Source of the DNA: Nocardia takedensis NBRC 100417
Lineage (GTDB): Bacteria; Actinomycetota; Actinomycetes; Mycobacteriales; Mycobacteriaceae
Reading direction: 5' to 3'
DNA: 64,000 nt
Assembly (NCBI RefSeq): GCF_000308695.1
Contig: NZ_BAGG01000265.1
Span: 62,001-126,000, forward strand
This document shows positions 20,326 through 28,800 of the stretch, piece after piece. Positions within the stretch are counted from its first letter, which is position 1. Every line of letters starts with the position of its first letter. A program made the position numbers and the translations under genes. The notes under the pieces are model-generated. The model worked only from the letters and a program-made list of their open reading frames with translations, ran no database searches and was not told the origin of the DNA.

Positions 20326-21711
20326 TCACTTCAGTTCGGTGAGGGATTTGCCGACATCGGCCAGCGTGGTCGGCTTGCCGAAGTCGCCGGTGTAGCGGTA
20401 CGGGGTGAACCCGCACTTGAAGATGCCGTTGGTGTCGGCGCCGAAGTCCGCGGTGGACCATCCGCCCGGACCGGCCTTCTGCACGTTGAAGCAGCGGTTC
20501 TGCTGGTCAAGCGGTTTGGACAGGTCCACCGGGGCTTGCAGTCCGCCCGCGGTCCACGCGGTCTCCTTGCGCGCCGCCTCGTAGACGCAGGCGCGGGTCA
20601 ACTGGTCGCCGCAACTGTCGGCGGCCTTGGCGAACAGCAGCCAGGTCTGGAAGGCGCGCAGCACCTGGAAGGTGATCGCGCTGCCGGGCGAGTACTGGTC
20701 GAACAGGGCCTTCAGTTCGCGCACGGCCGGCACCTTGTCGGCGGCGTCCAGCGGCGCGGTCCCGCTCAGGTCCAGCACATTGTTCTGGAAGTTCAGCGAG
20801 TTCTTCGCCGCGTCGAGGAAGGTCTGGTTGTAGGCGTTGGAGTTGGCGTCGATCCAGTCCAGCTTGTAGTTCATGCCGGTGAGCACGTCCTCGAGCTTGG
20901 CCAGGTACCGGAAGTCGCCGAAGAAGATGAGCCCCTTGACATTCGCGGCCTTGATGGCCTGCGCGTAGGGGGTCCAGTCCGAGACGCCCGAGATCGGGTA
21001 GAGGTCGTTGTAGACGACCTCGGCGCCGTTGGCGGTGAACGACTCCCGCAGTTTGTCGCCCATCGCCTTGGTGATCGGCGAATCGCCGTTGACCATGCCG
21101 ACGGCCTTCTTCGAGCCGGGGTAGGCGACGTCGACCAGATAGTTGTGGAATCCGGTGTAGGGGTTGACGTTCTCGGCCACCGAATAGCCCGAGCCCAGTT
21201 GCAGATCCGAGCCCGCGTTGGCGGTCTGGGCGACCTGGGCGGGGAATTCGGGCAGCAGACAGCTGAGCCGATCCTTGACCCCCAGCGCGTCGAGCGCGGC
21301 GCCGCCGCCGACGAGGAAGAAGTCCTCGCGACAGGCTTCGAGCATGCGCTGGCGGACCTCCATGAGCTTGGTGTCGCGCAGGTTGGTCACGATCTCGCGC
21401 CCGTTGATGCCGCCCGCGGCGTTGCACCAGGAGGTGAACACCTTTGCCGCGTCCACGAAGTCGGGGTTCTTGGTGAAGCCGATGTCGGAGAAGACACCGA
21501 TCTCGATCTGCTTGTCGGTGACCCCCTGGGTGGGTGAGCCGGTGGGATCGCCCCGGCCGCAGATGTCCTGGAGGGTGCCGAAATCGCCGGAGGCGGTGGC
21601 GGCCGGCTTCGAGCCGGTCTCCCCGTCCTCGCGCGCGCCGCTCTCGCGGCCGCAGCCCGCCACCAGGAGCGCGACCGCAAGCAGTGCGATACCTATCCGA
21701 TGCGGTTTCAC
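20326..21711 (-). CDS. Substrate-binding lipoprotein of the HAAT-type ABC importer
   Basis: 461 residues from GTG 21711, behind a strong AGAGGAGG. A lipoprotein signal is clear: KPHRIG, a hydrophobic stretch and lipobox LVAGC with C20 as the lipidated Cys. The mature part is a LivK/periplasmic binding fold type I protein with paired Cys residues in the C-terminal lobe (ADSCGDQLTRAC). It captures the imported compound outside the membrane and hands it to the fused permease. First gene of the eleven-gene minus operon to 9989; the promoter lies in the 383-nt divergent gap with a perfect operator. Confidence 0.92.
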   Translation of the reverse strand: MKPHRIGIALLAVALLVAGCGRESGAREDGETGSKPAATASGDFGTLQDICGRGDPTGSPTQGVTDKQIEIGVFSDIGFTKNPDFVDAAKVFTSWCNAAGGINGREIVTNLRDTKLMEVRQRMLEACREDFFLVGGGAALDALGVKDRLSCLLPEFPAQVAQTANAGSDLQLGSGYSVAENVNPYTGFHNYLVDVAYPGSKKAVGMVNGDSPITKAMGDKLRESFTANGAEVVYNDLYPISGVSDWTPYAQAIKAANVKGLIFFGDFRYLAKLEDVLTGMNYKLDWIDANSNAYNQTFLDAAKNSLNFQNNVLDLSGTAPLDAADKVPAVRELKALFDQYSPGSAITFQVLRAFQTWLLFAKAADSCGDQLTRACVYEAARKETAWTAGGLQAPVDLSKPLDQQNRCFNVQKAGPGGWSTADFGADTNGIFKCGFTPYRYTGDFGKPTTLADVGKSLTELK

Positions 21712-22094
21712 CGTTACCTCCTCTGGGCCGCGCCGCGTCGGACGGCACTGGTCTCCTCGGTGCCCGGCCCGCGCTCCGCGTCGAGCCGGGATGGGTGCTC
21801 GAACGGCACCCGTCTCCAACGGAAACTATCTTCTCAGATTTGGATAATCAACATCCAGTTTTGGAGAAGGATAGATCTGGCCGGTCCGGCCACCGCGCCG
21901 GCCGACGGGTCGGTTCGGCCGTTGACAGCACGTCGAGGGAGTGGAAATCTAGTAGTTGCATTTTGAGAATGCTATTCTCCAAGTGGTGCGCACGACTATG
22001 CCGTCTCCACCGATCCCGGTGGGGACCCAGGCCCTGCGCAGAGTCCCGGCGAGCCCCCGCCGACCGACAGCCCCGGAGCACGAAAGGTAAACCC
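21712..22094. promoter_or_regulatory. Divergent promoter region, importer operon and Rieske operon
   Basis: 383 nt with no convincing gene. It holds a perfect GAGAAT-GCT-ATTCTC palindrome (21965-21979) and an imperfect inverted repeat CTATCTTCTC (21826-21835) with GAGAAGGATAG (21864-21874) nearer the importer gene, which may be a second regulator site. The local A+T content around 21825-21980 is far above the window average, as expected for promoters. Confidence 0.65.
21965..21979. promoter_or_regulatory. Operator GAGAAT-GCT-ATTCTC (perfect)
   Basis: Perfect 6+6 palindrome with 3-nt spacer, 115 nt before the Rieske gene at 22095 and 253 nt before the importer operon. Same motif as the other promoters of the proposed regulon; proposed binding site of the TetR proteins encoded at 28090 and 56040. 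Confidence 0.75.
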
Positions 22095-23363
22095 TTGGCA
22101 CACTTCACCAAACCGGCCGCGGGAAGCTGGACGCAGAACTATCCCGAACTGGGCACCGAGCCCGTCGACTACAGCGACTCGATCGACCCCGCCTTCTACG
22201 AGGACGAGCGCCAGGCCATCTTCCGCAAGAGCTGGCTCAACGTCGGCCGGGTGAACCGACTGCCCAAGCGCGGCAGCTACTTCACCAAGGAACTCGCCTG
22301 CGTCGGCACCTCGCTGATCATCGTGCGCGACACCGACGACACCGTGCGCGCCTTCCACAACATCTGCCGCCACCGCGGCAACAAGCTGGTCTGGGACGAC
22401 TTCCCCAACGAGGAGACCGCGGGTACCTGCCGCCAGTTCACCTGCAAGTACCACGCCTGGCGCTACAACCTCGACGGTTCGCTGAGCTTCGTCCAGCAGG
22501 AGAAGGAGTTCTTCGACCTGGACAAGGAGAAGTTCGGCCTGAAGTCCGCGCGCTGCGAGGTGTGGGAAGGGTTCATCTTCGTCAACCTCGACGCGGACGC
22601 CAAACCGCTCACCGAATACCTGGGCCCGCTGGTCAAGGGCGTCGAGGGCTACCCCTTCGACAAGATGAGCGAGGTCTACAGCTACAAGGCCGAGATCGGG
22701 TCGAACTGGAAGCTGTTCATCGACGCCTTCGCCGAGTTCTACCACGCGCCGATCCTGCACCAGAAGCAGGCGGTCAAGGACGAGGCCGACAAGCTCACCG
22801 GCACCGGCTTCGAGGCGCTGCACTACGAGATCGCCGCGCCGCACTCGATGATCTCCTCCTGGGGCGGCATGGCCCCGCCCAAGGACCCGAACATGGTCAA
22901 GCCGATCGAGCGCGAACTGCGCAGCGGCCTGTTCGGCCCGTGGGACCGCCCCGACATCGAGGGCCTGGAGCCGCTGCCGACCGGACTCAACCCGGCCCGC
23001 CACAAGGCCTGGGGCGTGGACGAATTCGAGATCTTCCCGAACATGTCCCTGCTGTTCTGGGCGCCGGGCTGGTTCCTGACCTACCACTACTGGCCCACCG
23101 CGGTCGACCGGCACATCTTCGAGGCCAGCCTCTACTTCGTGCCCGCGACCAACGCCCGCGAACGGCTCGCCCAGGAACTGGCCGCGGTGACCTTCAAGGA
23201 ATACGCGTTGCAGGACGCCAACACCCTCGAGGCCACCCAGACCATGATCGCCACCCGTGAGGTCACCGACTTCCCGCTCAACGATCAGGAGATCCTGCTC
23301 CGCCACCTGCACAAGACCACCCAGCGCATCGTCGAGGAGTACCGCAATGGCAGCGCCCACTGA
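22095..23363 (+). CDS. Rieske non-heme iron oxygenase, alpha subunit
   Basis: 422 residues from TTG 22095, with AAAGG 7 nt upstream and an N-terminus (MAHFTKPAAGSWTQNYPELG) that matches the two minus-strand relatives. Rieske ligands are C91-x-H93 and C117-x2-H120. The iron site lies in IDAFAEFYHAPILH with E214, H217 and H222. It should oxygenate the substrate with electrons from a separate reductase (candidates at 61841 and 37881). It overlaps the small partner gene by 17 nt and is the first gene of a six-gene operon ending at 27261. A perfect operator lies 115 nt upstream. Confidence 0.93.
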   Translation: MAHFTKPAAGSWTQNYPELGTEPVDYSDSIDPAFYEDERQAIFRKSWLNVGRVNRLPKRGSYFTKELACVGTSLIIVRDTDDTVRAFHNICRHRGNKLVWDDFPNEETAGTCRQFTCKYHAWRYNLDGSLSFVQQEKEFFDLDKEKFGLKSARCEVWEGFIFVNLDADAKPLTEYLGPLVKGVEGYPFDKMSEVYSYKAEIGSNWKLFIDAFAEFYHAPILHQKQAVKDEADKLTGTGFEALHYEIAAPHSMISSWGGMAPPKDPNMVKPIERELRSGLFGPWDRPDIEGLEPLPTGLNPARHKAWGVDEFEIFPNMSLLFWAPGWFLTYHYWPTAVDRHIFEASLYFVPATNARERLAQELAAVTFKEYALQDANTLEATQTMIATREVTDFPLNDQEILLRHLHKTTQRIVEEYRNGSAH

Positions 23364-23703
23364 ACCCCGCACCACCGCCGCCCCGCTGCCGGAGGAGTTC
23401 GCCGACCTGGCCCGCTTCTCCGACTGGATCCTGGCGACCGAACCCGAGCGCTACGCCAAGCGCCTGAACTCCACCATGGCCGAGATGCAGGACTTCTACG
23501 ACACGGCCATGCCGCGTCTGTCCGCGGCCCTGGACCACGTCGACACCTACGACTGGACCGACCTGCCCGATCAGGCGCGCAACCTGTTCCACCTGTTGCA
23601 GTCGCTGGTGATGGCCTCGTTCCCGGTGGAGGTGTGGAAGCAGCCGCGAGTGCCCGACTCCGGGGCCGCCTACCTCGACATCGTCCACGAACCGGTGGTG
23701 TGA
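23347..23703 (+). CDS. Small Rieske-associated protein, copy A
   Basis: 118 residues, no family recognised. It is predicted mostly helical, with no signal peptide, no membrane segment and no Cys, so not a ferredoxin. It shares with the proteins at 32952 and 35471 the pattern EFADL-x2-F-x2-W, E-x-ERY-x2-RL-x-STM, FYD-x4-PR, LPD-x-A, and with 32952 also SFPVEVW and RVPDSGAA. All three genes overlap the end of a Rieske oxygenase gene; here ATG 23347 lies 17 nt inside it. It lacks the NTF2-like features of classical beta subunits. Role inferred as subunit, assembly factor or electron-transfer aid of the oxygenase. Confidence 0.85.
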   Translation: MAAPTEPRTTAAPLPEEFADLARFSDWILATEPERYAKRLNSTMAEMQDFYDTAMPRLSAALDHVDTYDWTDLPDQARNLFHLLQSLVMASFPVEVWKQPRVPDSGAAYLDIVHEPVV

Positions 23704-23707
23704 CCGC

Positions 23708-24925
23708 ATGGCGACGCTGACACTGCGGGCGGCCGGCCTGCTCGATGTGGACACCGGTGAGATCGTCCGCCCCGGAATCCTACGGATCGAAGACGACCGG
23801 ATCGTCGGTGTCGGCGGCGCCGTGACCGGCGAGGTCGTCGAACTCGGCGACCTCGTCCTGCTGCCCGGGCTGATGGACATGGAGGTCAACCTGCTGATGG
23901 GCGGGCGCGGGGAGTCCGGGCTCGCCTCCAGCGTGAAGGACGACCCGGCGCTGCGGATGCTGCGCGCGGTCGGCAACGCCCGCCGCACCCTGCGCGCCGG
24001 GTTCACCACCGTGCGCAACCTGGGCCTGTTCGTCAAGACCGGCGGCTACCTGCTCGACGTCGCGCTCGGCAAGGCCATCGACGCCGGCTGGATCGAGGGT
24101 CCGCGCATCGTGCCCGCCGGGCACGCCATCACCCCGACCGGCGGGCACCTCGACCCCACCATGTTCGCGGCCTTCGCTCCCGACGTGCTGCACCTGACGC
24201 TCGAGGAAGGCATCGCCAACGGCGTGGACGAGGTCCGCAAGGCGGTGCGCTACCAGATCAAGCACGGCGCGCAGTTGATCAAGATCTGCGTCTCCGGCGG
24301 CGTGATGTCGCTGACGGGAGCGCCCGGCGCGCAGCACTATTCTGACGAGGAACTGCGCGCGATCGTCGACGAGGCGCATCGGCGCGGGCTGCGGGTGGCC
24401 GCGCACACCCACGGCGCGGAGGCGGTCAAGCACGCGGTCGCCGCGGGCATCGACTGCATCGAGCACGGCTTCCTCATCGATGACGAGGCCATCGACCTCA
24501 TGGTCGCCAACGGCACCTGGCTGGTGCCGACCACCCGGTTGGCCGACGCGATGGACATCTCGCGGGCCGAACCGGAGTTGCAGGCCAAGGCCGCGCTGAT
24601 GTTCCCGAAGGCCCGCACCTCGGTGCTGGCCGCCTACAAGGCCGGGGTGAAGATCGCGGTCGGCACCGACGCGCCCGCGATCCCGCACGGCCGCAACGCC
24701 GACGAACTCGTCGCGCTGGTCGAGCGCGGCCTGCCCGAGATCGAGGTGCTGCGCGCGGCCACCGTGCGCGGGGCCGAACTGATCGGCGTGGCCGACCGCG
24801 GCCGACTGGCCGAAGGGCTGTTGGCCGACGTCATCGGCGTGCCCGGCGACCCGATCGCCGACATCGCCGTCACCCGCGACGTGCGGTTCGTGATGAAAGG
24901 CGGAAAGATCCATGTCCAGAAGTGA
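23708..24925 (+). CDS. Amidohydrolase-superfamily protein with ExN in place of HxH
   Basis: 405 residues of the imidazolonepropionase/prolidase-like amidohydrolase branch. The usual first metal motif, LPGLIDMHVH, reads LPGLMDMEVN: both His are replaced, by Glu and Asn. The other ligands appear present: Lys in GAQLIKICVSGG, His in AAHTHG and CIEHG, Asp in VGTDAPA. It may therefore bind a single metal or use Glu/Asn as ligands. The substrate is unknown; C-N or ring-lactam/lactone hydrolysis are the family options. It starts 4 nt after the partner protein and overlaps the next gene by 14 nt. The paralogue at 31687 has the same replacement and the same neighbours. Confidence 0.88.
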   Translation: MATLTLRAAGLLDVDTGEIVRPGILRIEDDRIVGVGGAVTGEVVELGDLVLLPGLMDMEVNLLMGGRGESGLASSVKDDPALRMLRAVGNARRTLRAGFTTVRNLGLFVKTGGYLLDVALGKAIDAGWIEGPRIVPAGHAITPTGGHLDPTMFAAFAPDVLHLTLEEGIANGVDEVRKAVRYQIKHGAQLIKICVSGGVMSLTGAPGAQHYSDEELRAIVDEAHRRGLRVAAHTHGAEAVKHAVAAGIDCIEHGFLIDDEAIDLMVANGTWLVPTTRLADAMDISRAEPELQAKAALMFPKARTSVLAAYKAGVKIAVGTDAPAIPHGRNADELVALVERGLPEIEVLRAATVRGAELIGVADRGRLAEGLLADVIGVPGDPIADIAVTRDVRFVMKGGKIHVQK

Positions 24926-25328
24926 CGACCTGCTCGAGATCCAGCAGGTCCTGGCCCGCTACGCGGTGACCATCACCCGCGGCGACATCGAGGGCGTGCT
25001 CGCGGTGTTCACCGCCGACGGCACCTACAGCGCCTTCGGCGACACCTACACCCTCGACCTGTTCCCGGATCTGGTGGCGGCCGCCCCGAAGGGCTTGTTC
25101 CTCACCGGCACACCGGCTCTCGAGATCGACGGCGACACCGCGACAGGCACCCAGCCGCTGTGCTTCATCGACCACGGCACCCACGCGATGCGCATCGGCT
25201 ACTACACCGACACCCTGGTCCGCACCGAGGACGGCTGGCGGTTGCGGACCCGTCGGATGACCTTCATCCGACGCAGCGGCGACCACGATTCCGGCATCCC
25301 GCACGCCTTCGAGCGCTCGCGCCCATGA
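24912..25328 (+). CDS. SnoaL-like (NTF2-fold) protein
   Basis: 138 residues with the start LLEIQQVLARYAVTITRGDIEGVLAVFTADGTY, typical of SnoaL-like/polyketide-cyclase-type NTF2 folds, and the end TEDGWRLRTRRMTFIRR. Such proteins act as isomerases, dehydratases or oxygenase small subunits. An NTF2 fold is also that of Rieske beta subunits, so it could serve the oxygenase at 22095, but the sequence looks more like the enzyme branch. ATG 24912 overlaps the amidohydrolase gene by 14 nt and its stop overlaps the next start as ATGA. Confidence 0.82.
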   Translation: MSRSDDLLEIQQVLARYAVTITRGDIEGVLAVFTADGTYSAFGDTYTLDLFPDLVAAAPKGLFLTGTPALEIDGDTATGTQPLCFIDHGTHAMRIGYYTDTLVRTEDGWRLRTRRMTFIRRSGDHDSGIPHAFERSRP

Positions 25329-26431
25329 CCGGTCCTGACGCCCTCGGGATCACCGAGTTCCGTACGCGACTGCGCACCTGGCTCGACGCCAACGATCTGA
25401 CCCCGCCGGCGGATCACTCCCTCGACGGTCAGGTCGCGCAACTGGGCCGGGTGCGCCGCGCGCTGTTCGACGCGGACTGGATGCGCTACGGCTGGCCCGC
25501 CGAGGTGGGCGGACTGGGCGGGCCCGCGGTGCTGCGGGCGGTGCTGGGCGAGGAGGTGGCCTCGCGCGAACTCGCCGAACCCGGCATCTGGTCGATGATC
25601 GAGGTCCTCGCGCCGACGATGATCTCCTATGCCCGACCGGAATTGGCCGCCGAGATGGTGCCGCTGCTGCTCTCGGGCCGCGAACAGTGGTGCCAGGGCT
25701 TCTCCGAACCCGGCTCCGGCAGCGACCTGGCGTCGCTGAGCACCAAGGCCCGGCCCGACGGCGACCGCTGGATCGTCTCGGGCCAGAAGGTGTGGACCAG
25801 CCTCGCGCAGTACGCCGCGCGCTGTGTGCTGCTCACCCGCACCGGCCCCGGTCACGACGGCATCACCGCCTTCTTCCTCGACATGGACTCCCCCGGAATC
25901 ACCGTGCGCCCCTTGCGAACCATGCACGGGGTCGACGAATTCGCGGAGGTCTTCTTCGACGAGGTCGCCGTGCCCGCCGAGCGGATGCTGGGCGATCCCG
26001 GCGACGGTTGGCGGGTCGCGATGGACCTGCTGCCCTACGAGCGATCCACCTGTTTCTGGCATCGCATCGCCTACCTGTTCACCCGACTCGACCGGCTGAT
26101 CGAAGGGGCAAGTCCGCGCGAGGACGCCGATCTGGGCGCGGCTTTCCTCGCCCTGCACACGGTGCGCTGCCGGTCACGTGACACCCAGCGGCGCTTGGCC
26201 GAGGGCGGCACGCTGGGCGCGGAGACCTCGATCGACAAGGTGCTGTTGGCCACCGCCGAACAGCGCCTGTTCGACACCGCGCGCGAAGTGCTGCCCGGCG
26301 CGGTCGAACTCGACGACGACATCTGGCGCACCGAATACCTCTACTCGCGCGCGGCGACCATCTACGGCGGCACCGCCGAGATCCAGCGCAACATCATCGC
26401 CCGCCGCCTGCTCGATCTCGGGAAGGACTGA
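25325..26431 (+). CDS. Acyl-CoA dehydrogenase, full-length subunit
   Basis: 368 residues. GFSEPGSGSDLASL and IYGGTAEIQRNIIARRLL are the family signatures. The YEGT Glu is Gly here; a Glu in LPYERS at the helix-G position is the probable base. It is followed after 2 nt by a short acyl-CoA dehydrogenase-like gene, the arrangement of actinobacterial alpha2beta2 enzymes that act on bulky steroid-type acyl-CoAs. So it is likely the catalytic partner of a heteromer (inference from family precedent). Start ATG 25325 overlaps the upstream stop. Confidence 0.92.
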   Translation: MTGPDALGITEFRTRLRTWLDANDLTPPADHSLDGQVAQLGRVRRALFDADWMRYGWPAEVGGLGGPAVLRAVLGEEVASRELAEPGIWSMIEVLAPTMISYARPELAAEMVPLLLSGREQWCQGFSEPGSGSDLASLSTKARPDGDRWIVSGQKVWTSLAQYAARCVLLTRTGPGHDGITAFFLDMDSPGITVRPLRTMHGVDEFAEVFFDEVAVPAERMLGDPGDGWRVAMDLLPYERSTCFWHRIAYLFTRLDRLIEGASPREDADLGAAFLALHTVRCRSRDTQRRLAEGGTLGAETSIDKVLLATAEQRLFDTAREVLPGAVELDDDIWRTEYLYSRAATIYGGTAEIQRNIIARRLLDLGKD

Positions 26432-26433
26432 GC

Positions 26434-27261
26434 GTGGACGAACCCACGACCCTCGACGCCGCCGAACGCGACCTGCTGACCGGGTCGCTGCGCCGGGCCA
26501 TGTCCGAGTCGTCGGGCCCGGCGCTGGACGCCGCGCTCGCCGACCTGGGCTGGCCCGACCTGCTGGCCGAGGTTCCCGGATTCGCGGTGCCGACGGTCTT
26601 CGGACTGCTGGGCGAGACCGGCGCGCACGCCTCGGTCCTGCTCGACGTCCTCGGCCGCGCGGACGCCGGCGAGGCGGCGGTGCCGTTCGCGGGCGGGCGG
26701 TGGGTGCTGTGGTCGCGCGCGGCCGAGGCCGCGGCGACCAGCGTGGACCAGGACCTGCCGTTGTCGCCCGCGTCCGCGGGCACCGCGCCGAGCGAGGAGG
26801 CGCTGGCCCGGGGGCGCTGGGCGCTGGGTTGGTGGCTGCTGGGCTCCGGGCGGGCCGCGCTCGCCCTCGCCCGGGCGCACGTACTCGAACGTCACCAGTT
26901 CGGTCGCCCGCTGGCCGCGTTCCAGGCCGTGCGGCACCGACTGGCCGAAACCCTCGTCGCCCTCGACGGCGCGCGCGCCACCCTCGAACTCGCCGACGCG
27001 GCAGTGTGCGGGGCGGACCCGGACGCGGCGCTGATCGCCGCGCTGGCCAAGGCCGCGGCCGGGCAGGCGGCGCTCACCGCGGCCCGGCACTGTCAGCAGG
27101 TGTTGGGCGGCATCGGATTCACCGCCGAACACGATCTGCACCGCCACGTCCGGCGCATCCTGGTCCTGGACGGTCTGCTGAGCAGTTCGGTCGAATTGAC
27201 CCGCCAGGCGGGGGCGCACCTGCGAACCACCGGGTCCGCGCCCCGCCTCGCCCAGCTCTGA
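26434..27261 (+). CDS. Short acyl-CoA dehydrogenase-like subunit
   Basis: 275 residues, about 100 shorter than a complete acyl-CoA dehydrogenase. The C-terminal helical domain is clear (ERHQFGRPLAAFQAVRHRLA with the FAD-contacting Arg, then QQVLGGIGFTAEHDLHRHVRR), but the N-terminal and middle domains are reduced and the SEPGSGSD loop is missing. It probably pairs with the protein at 25325 as the second half of a heteromeric dehydrogenase. GTG 26434 is 2 nt after the partner's stop. Last gene of the operon; a strong hairpin follows at 27321. Confidence 0.87.
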   Translation: MDEPTTLDAAERDLLTGSLRRAMSESSGPALDAALADLGWPDLLAEVPGFAVPTVFGLLGETGAHASVLLDVLGRADAGEAAVPFAGGRWVLWSRAAEAAATSVDQDLPLSPASAGTAPSEEALARGRWALGWWLLGSGRAALALARAHVLERHQFGRPLAAFQAVRHRLAETLVALDGARATLELADAAVCGADPDAALIAALAKAAAGQAALTAARHCQQVLGGIGFTAEHDLHRHVRRILVLDGLLSSSVELTRQAGAHLRTTGSAPRLAQL

Positions 27262-27320
27262 GGCACGCCGCGACCGGATTCGCGCTGCGCCGATTCTCCC
27301 GGCCCGTTCCCGCGAACCAC

Positions 27321-27358
27321 GAAGGCCCGGTACCCCTGCGGCGGGGTACCGGGCCTTC
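27321..27358. terminator. Bidirectional terminator
   Basis: Perfect 16-bp inverted repeat, GAAGGCCCGGTACCCC (27321-27336) and its complement (27343-27358), with a 6-nt loop. It lies between the convergent ends at 27261 (+) and 27371 (-). The arms end in CTTC/GAAG, giving a short pyrimidine tail on each strand. Confidence 0.85.
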
Positions 27359-27370
27359 TCGCGCCGGGAT

Positions 27371-27868
27371 TCAGCAGGCGGGCGAGGTGCCGCCCTGGAT
27401 CGCCAGCAGGGCGCAGAAGGTGGCCGCGGCGACCTTCCAGGCGCCGCCTTCGGACACGGCCTGACCGGTCTGGTCCGGCAGGACGGGGTTTCCGCCCATG
27501 AGCAGCGTGTAGGAGACGTCGGCGCTGTTCGCGCCGGTGGTCTTCACACCCGCGACGGTGACGGTGGTGCCACTGTTGCCCGCGGCGGCCTGCGCCTTCA
27601 GCACGGGCAGGAAGGCGTCGCTGTTCTGTACCACCGCGGCGCGCTGCTCGGCGGGCAGGCTGCCGTCGAAGAAGGTGGTGTAGGCCTTGGTGATCGCCTG
27701 CGCGGTGGCGGCGTCGGCGGTCGCGGGGGCCGCGCTGGTGGCGGCGGCCGCCTTGGTCGAGGTCGCGGCGGTGGATTCGTCGTCGGAACCGCATCCGGTC
27801 AGGACCGTGGCGACGACGGCGAGACCGCAGCAGGCGACCGCGGCCGAGCGGAGAAGTGAAGTGCGCAT
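27371..27868 (-). CDS. MTB12-like secreted lipoprotein
   Basis: 165 residues. The signal MRTSLLRSAAVACCGLAVVA ends in lipobox LTGC with C26 lipidated. An Ala/Thr-rich linker follows, then a compact domain with VTVAGVKTTGANSADVSYTL, PVLPDQTGQAV and GGAWKVAAATFCALLAIQ, the pattern of the MTB12/CFP2-like C-terminal domain of mycobacterial antigens. Function unknown; such proteins sit in the cell envelope. GAGGAAA precedes ATG 27868. A perfect operator lies 86 nt upstream, shared with the divergent TetR gene, so this lipoprotein probably belongs to the regulon. Confidence 0.85.
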   Translation of the reverse strand: MRTSLLRSAAVACCGLAVVATVLTGCGSDDESTAATSTKAAAATSAAPATADAATAQAITKAYTTFFDGSLPAEQRAAVVQNSDAFLPVLKAQAAAGNSGTTVTVAGVKTTGANSADVSYTLLMGGNPVLPDQTGQAVSEGGAWKVAAATFCALLAIQGGTSPAC

Positions 27869-27954
27869 AGGGATTTCCTCGTTTCGGGACAGGGCTCGGG
27901 TTCCGGGAGGCGAGGCGACCGTCCGGTCCCCGGCCACGTAGCCGCGAGCCCGCC

Positions 27955-27969
27955 GAGAATATCATTCTC
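27955..27969. promoter_or_regulatory. Operator GAGAAT-ATC-ATTCTC (perfect)
   Basis: Perfect palindrome between the MTB12-like gene (-) and the TetR gene (+). It ends exactly 120 nt before GTG 28090, the same spacing as the site before the paralogous TetR at 56040, which argues for autoregulation by both. Confidence 0.78.
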
Positions 27970-28042
27970 CTCACAGGAAGTGATAGTCTCTTACCTGCTC
28001 TACCTCGGTTGTTGCGCACACCTACGCCGTACTCATCTCCGG

Positions 28043-28048
28043 TACAGT
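28043..28048 (+). promoter_or_regulatory. Possible -10 element of the TetR gene
   Basis: TACAGT lies in the sequence CCGGTACAGTGCAT, which is repeated before the paralogous TetR gene (TACAGT 55993-55998), each 41 nt before the GTG start. The otherwise divergent leaders keep this block, so it is likely the promoter core. Confidence 0.45.
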
Positions 28049-28089
28049 GCATTCATGTCGTCTTCATATGACCGGGGATCGAGGTGCCC

Positions 28090-28743
28090 GTGACCAGCCT
28101 GAGCGAGGAGCCCGCGTGGAAACAGCGCGCGGTCGAGCGATCACTGCGCTCGGCGAAGCTCCGGGCCGAAGAACGGGTCCAGCGCTTCCTCGACGCGGCA
28201 CAGGCCATCATCGCGGAGAAGGGCACCACCGACTTCACCGTGCAAGAGGTGGTCGATCGGTCCCGGCAGTCGCTGCGCAGCTTCTATCTCCAGTTCGACG
28301 GTAAACACGAACTGCTGCTCGCGCTGTTCGAGGACGCGCTGGCGCGCACCTCCGAACAACTACGCGCCGCCGCCGAAGGACAGCGCGACCCGATGGACAA
28401 ACTCCAGGTGGTCGTGGAACTGCTCTTCGAGCTCTGTCGGCCCGACCCGTCCGCGCAGCGCCCCCTGTTCACCGACTTCGCCCCGCGGCTGCTGCTGGCC
28501 CAACCCGGCAACAACAAGGCCGCCTACGCGCCGATGCTGCGACTGTTCGCCGAACTGATCGAGCTGGCCGTGGAAGCGGGCGAACTCGACGCCGCCACCA
28601 ACTCCCGCCGGGTCGCCGCCCTGGTGATGCAGACGGTGATGTTCACCGCGCAGTCCGCGGGCGCGGTCGACTCCGAGACCCAGCATCCGCTGACCGCCGC
28701 CGAGGTGTGGGATTTCTGCGCGCACGGGTTCGCCCACCGCTGA
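28090..28743 (+). CDS. TetR-family regulator, copy 1
   Basis: 217 residues from GTG 28090 (GAGG at 28081-28084), in register with the paralogue at 56040. The N-terminal DNA-binding domain ends in VQEVVDRSRQSLRSFYLQF, the recognition helix region. Up to about residue 70 the two proteins differ at one or two positions only, while their ligand domains diverge, so both should bind the same operator but may respond to different ligands. It probably represses the catabolic genes until an acyl-CoA or substrate binds (family precedent). An N-terminal extension rich in Arg/Lys precedes the HTH. Confidence 0.92.
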   Translation: MTSLSEEPAWKQRAVERSLRSAKLRAEERVQRFLDAAQAIIAEKGTTDFTVQEVVDRSRQSLRSFYLQFDGKHELLLALFEDALARTSEQLRAAAEGQRDPMDKLQVVVELLFELCRPDPSAQRPLFTDFAPRLLLAQPGNNKAAYAPMLRLFAELIELAVEAGELDAATNSRRVAALVMQTVMFTAQSAGAVDSETQHPLTAAEVWDFCAHGFAHR

Positions 28744-28761
28744 TCCCGCCCGTCACCCGCC

Positions 28762-28791
28762 ACGCGCACCGGCTTCGAAGCCGGTGCGCGT
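28762..28791. terminator. Bidirectional terminator
   Basis: Perfect 30-nt palindrome, ACGCGCACCGGCTTC followed directly by its complement, in the 57-nt gap between the convergent TetR (+) and MeaB (-) genes. The tip would form a TCGA loop. Strong hairpin suitable for both strands. Confidence 0.8.
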
Positions 28792-28800
28792 TCTCGTCGG

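Noticed and set aside
21965..21979. Palindrome as a KstR or KstR2 steroid-regulon site
   Set aside because: The sequence GAGAAT-N3-ATTCTC does not fit the KstR consensus (AAC-N2-GTT core) as I know it, so I kept it as an unassigned TetR site.
23347..23703. Small partner proteins as ordinary Rieske beta subunits
   Set aside because: Too short (about 110 residues against 160-190), predicted helical, and without the NTF2-like pattern; no similarity seen to known beta subunits.
25325..27261. The short acyl-CoA dehydrogenase gene as a broken pseudogene
   Set aside because: Two other loci have the same full/short arrangement with tight coupling, so the short form is a functional partner type.
27301..27370. 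Short plus-strand extension after the acyl-CoA dehydrogenase stop as a coding region
   Set aside because: Explained by the perfect 16-bp terminator hairpin.
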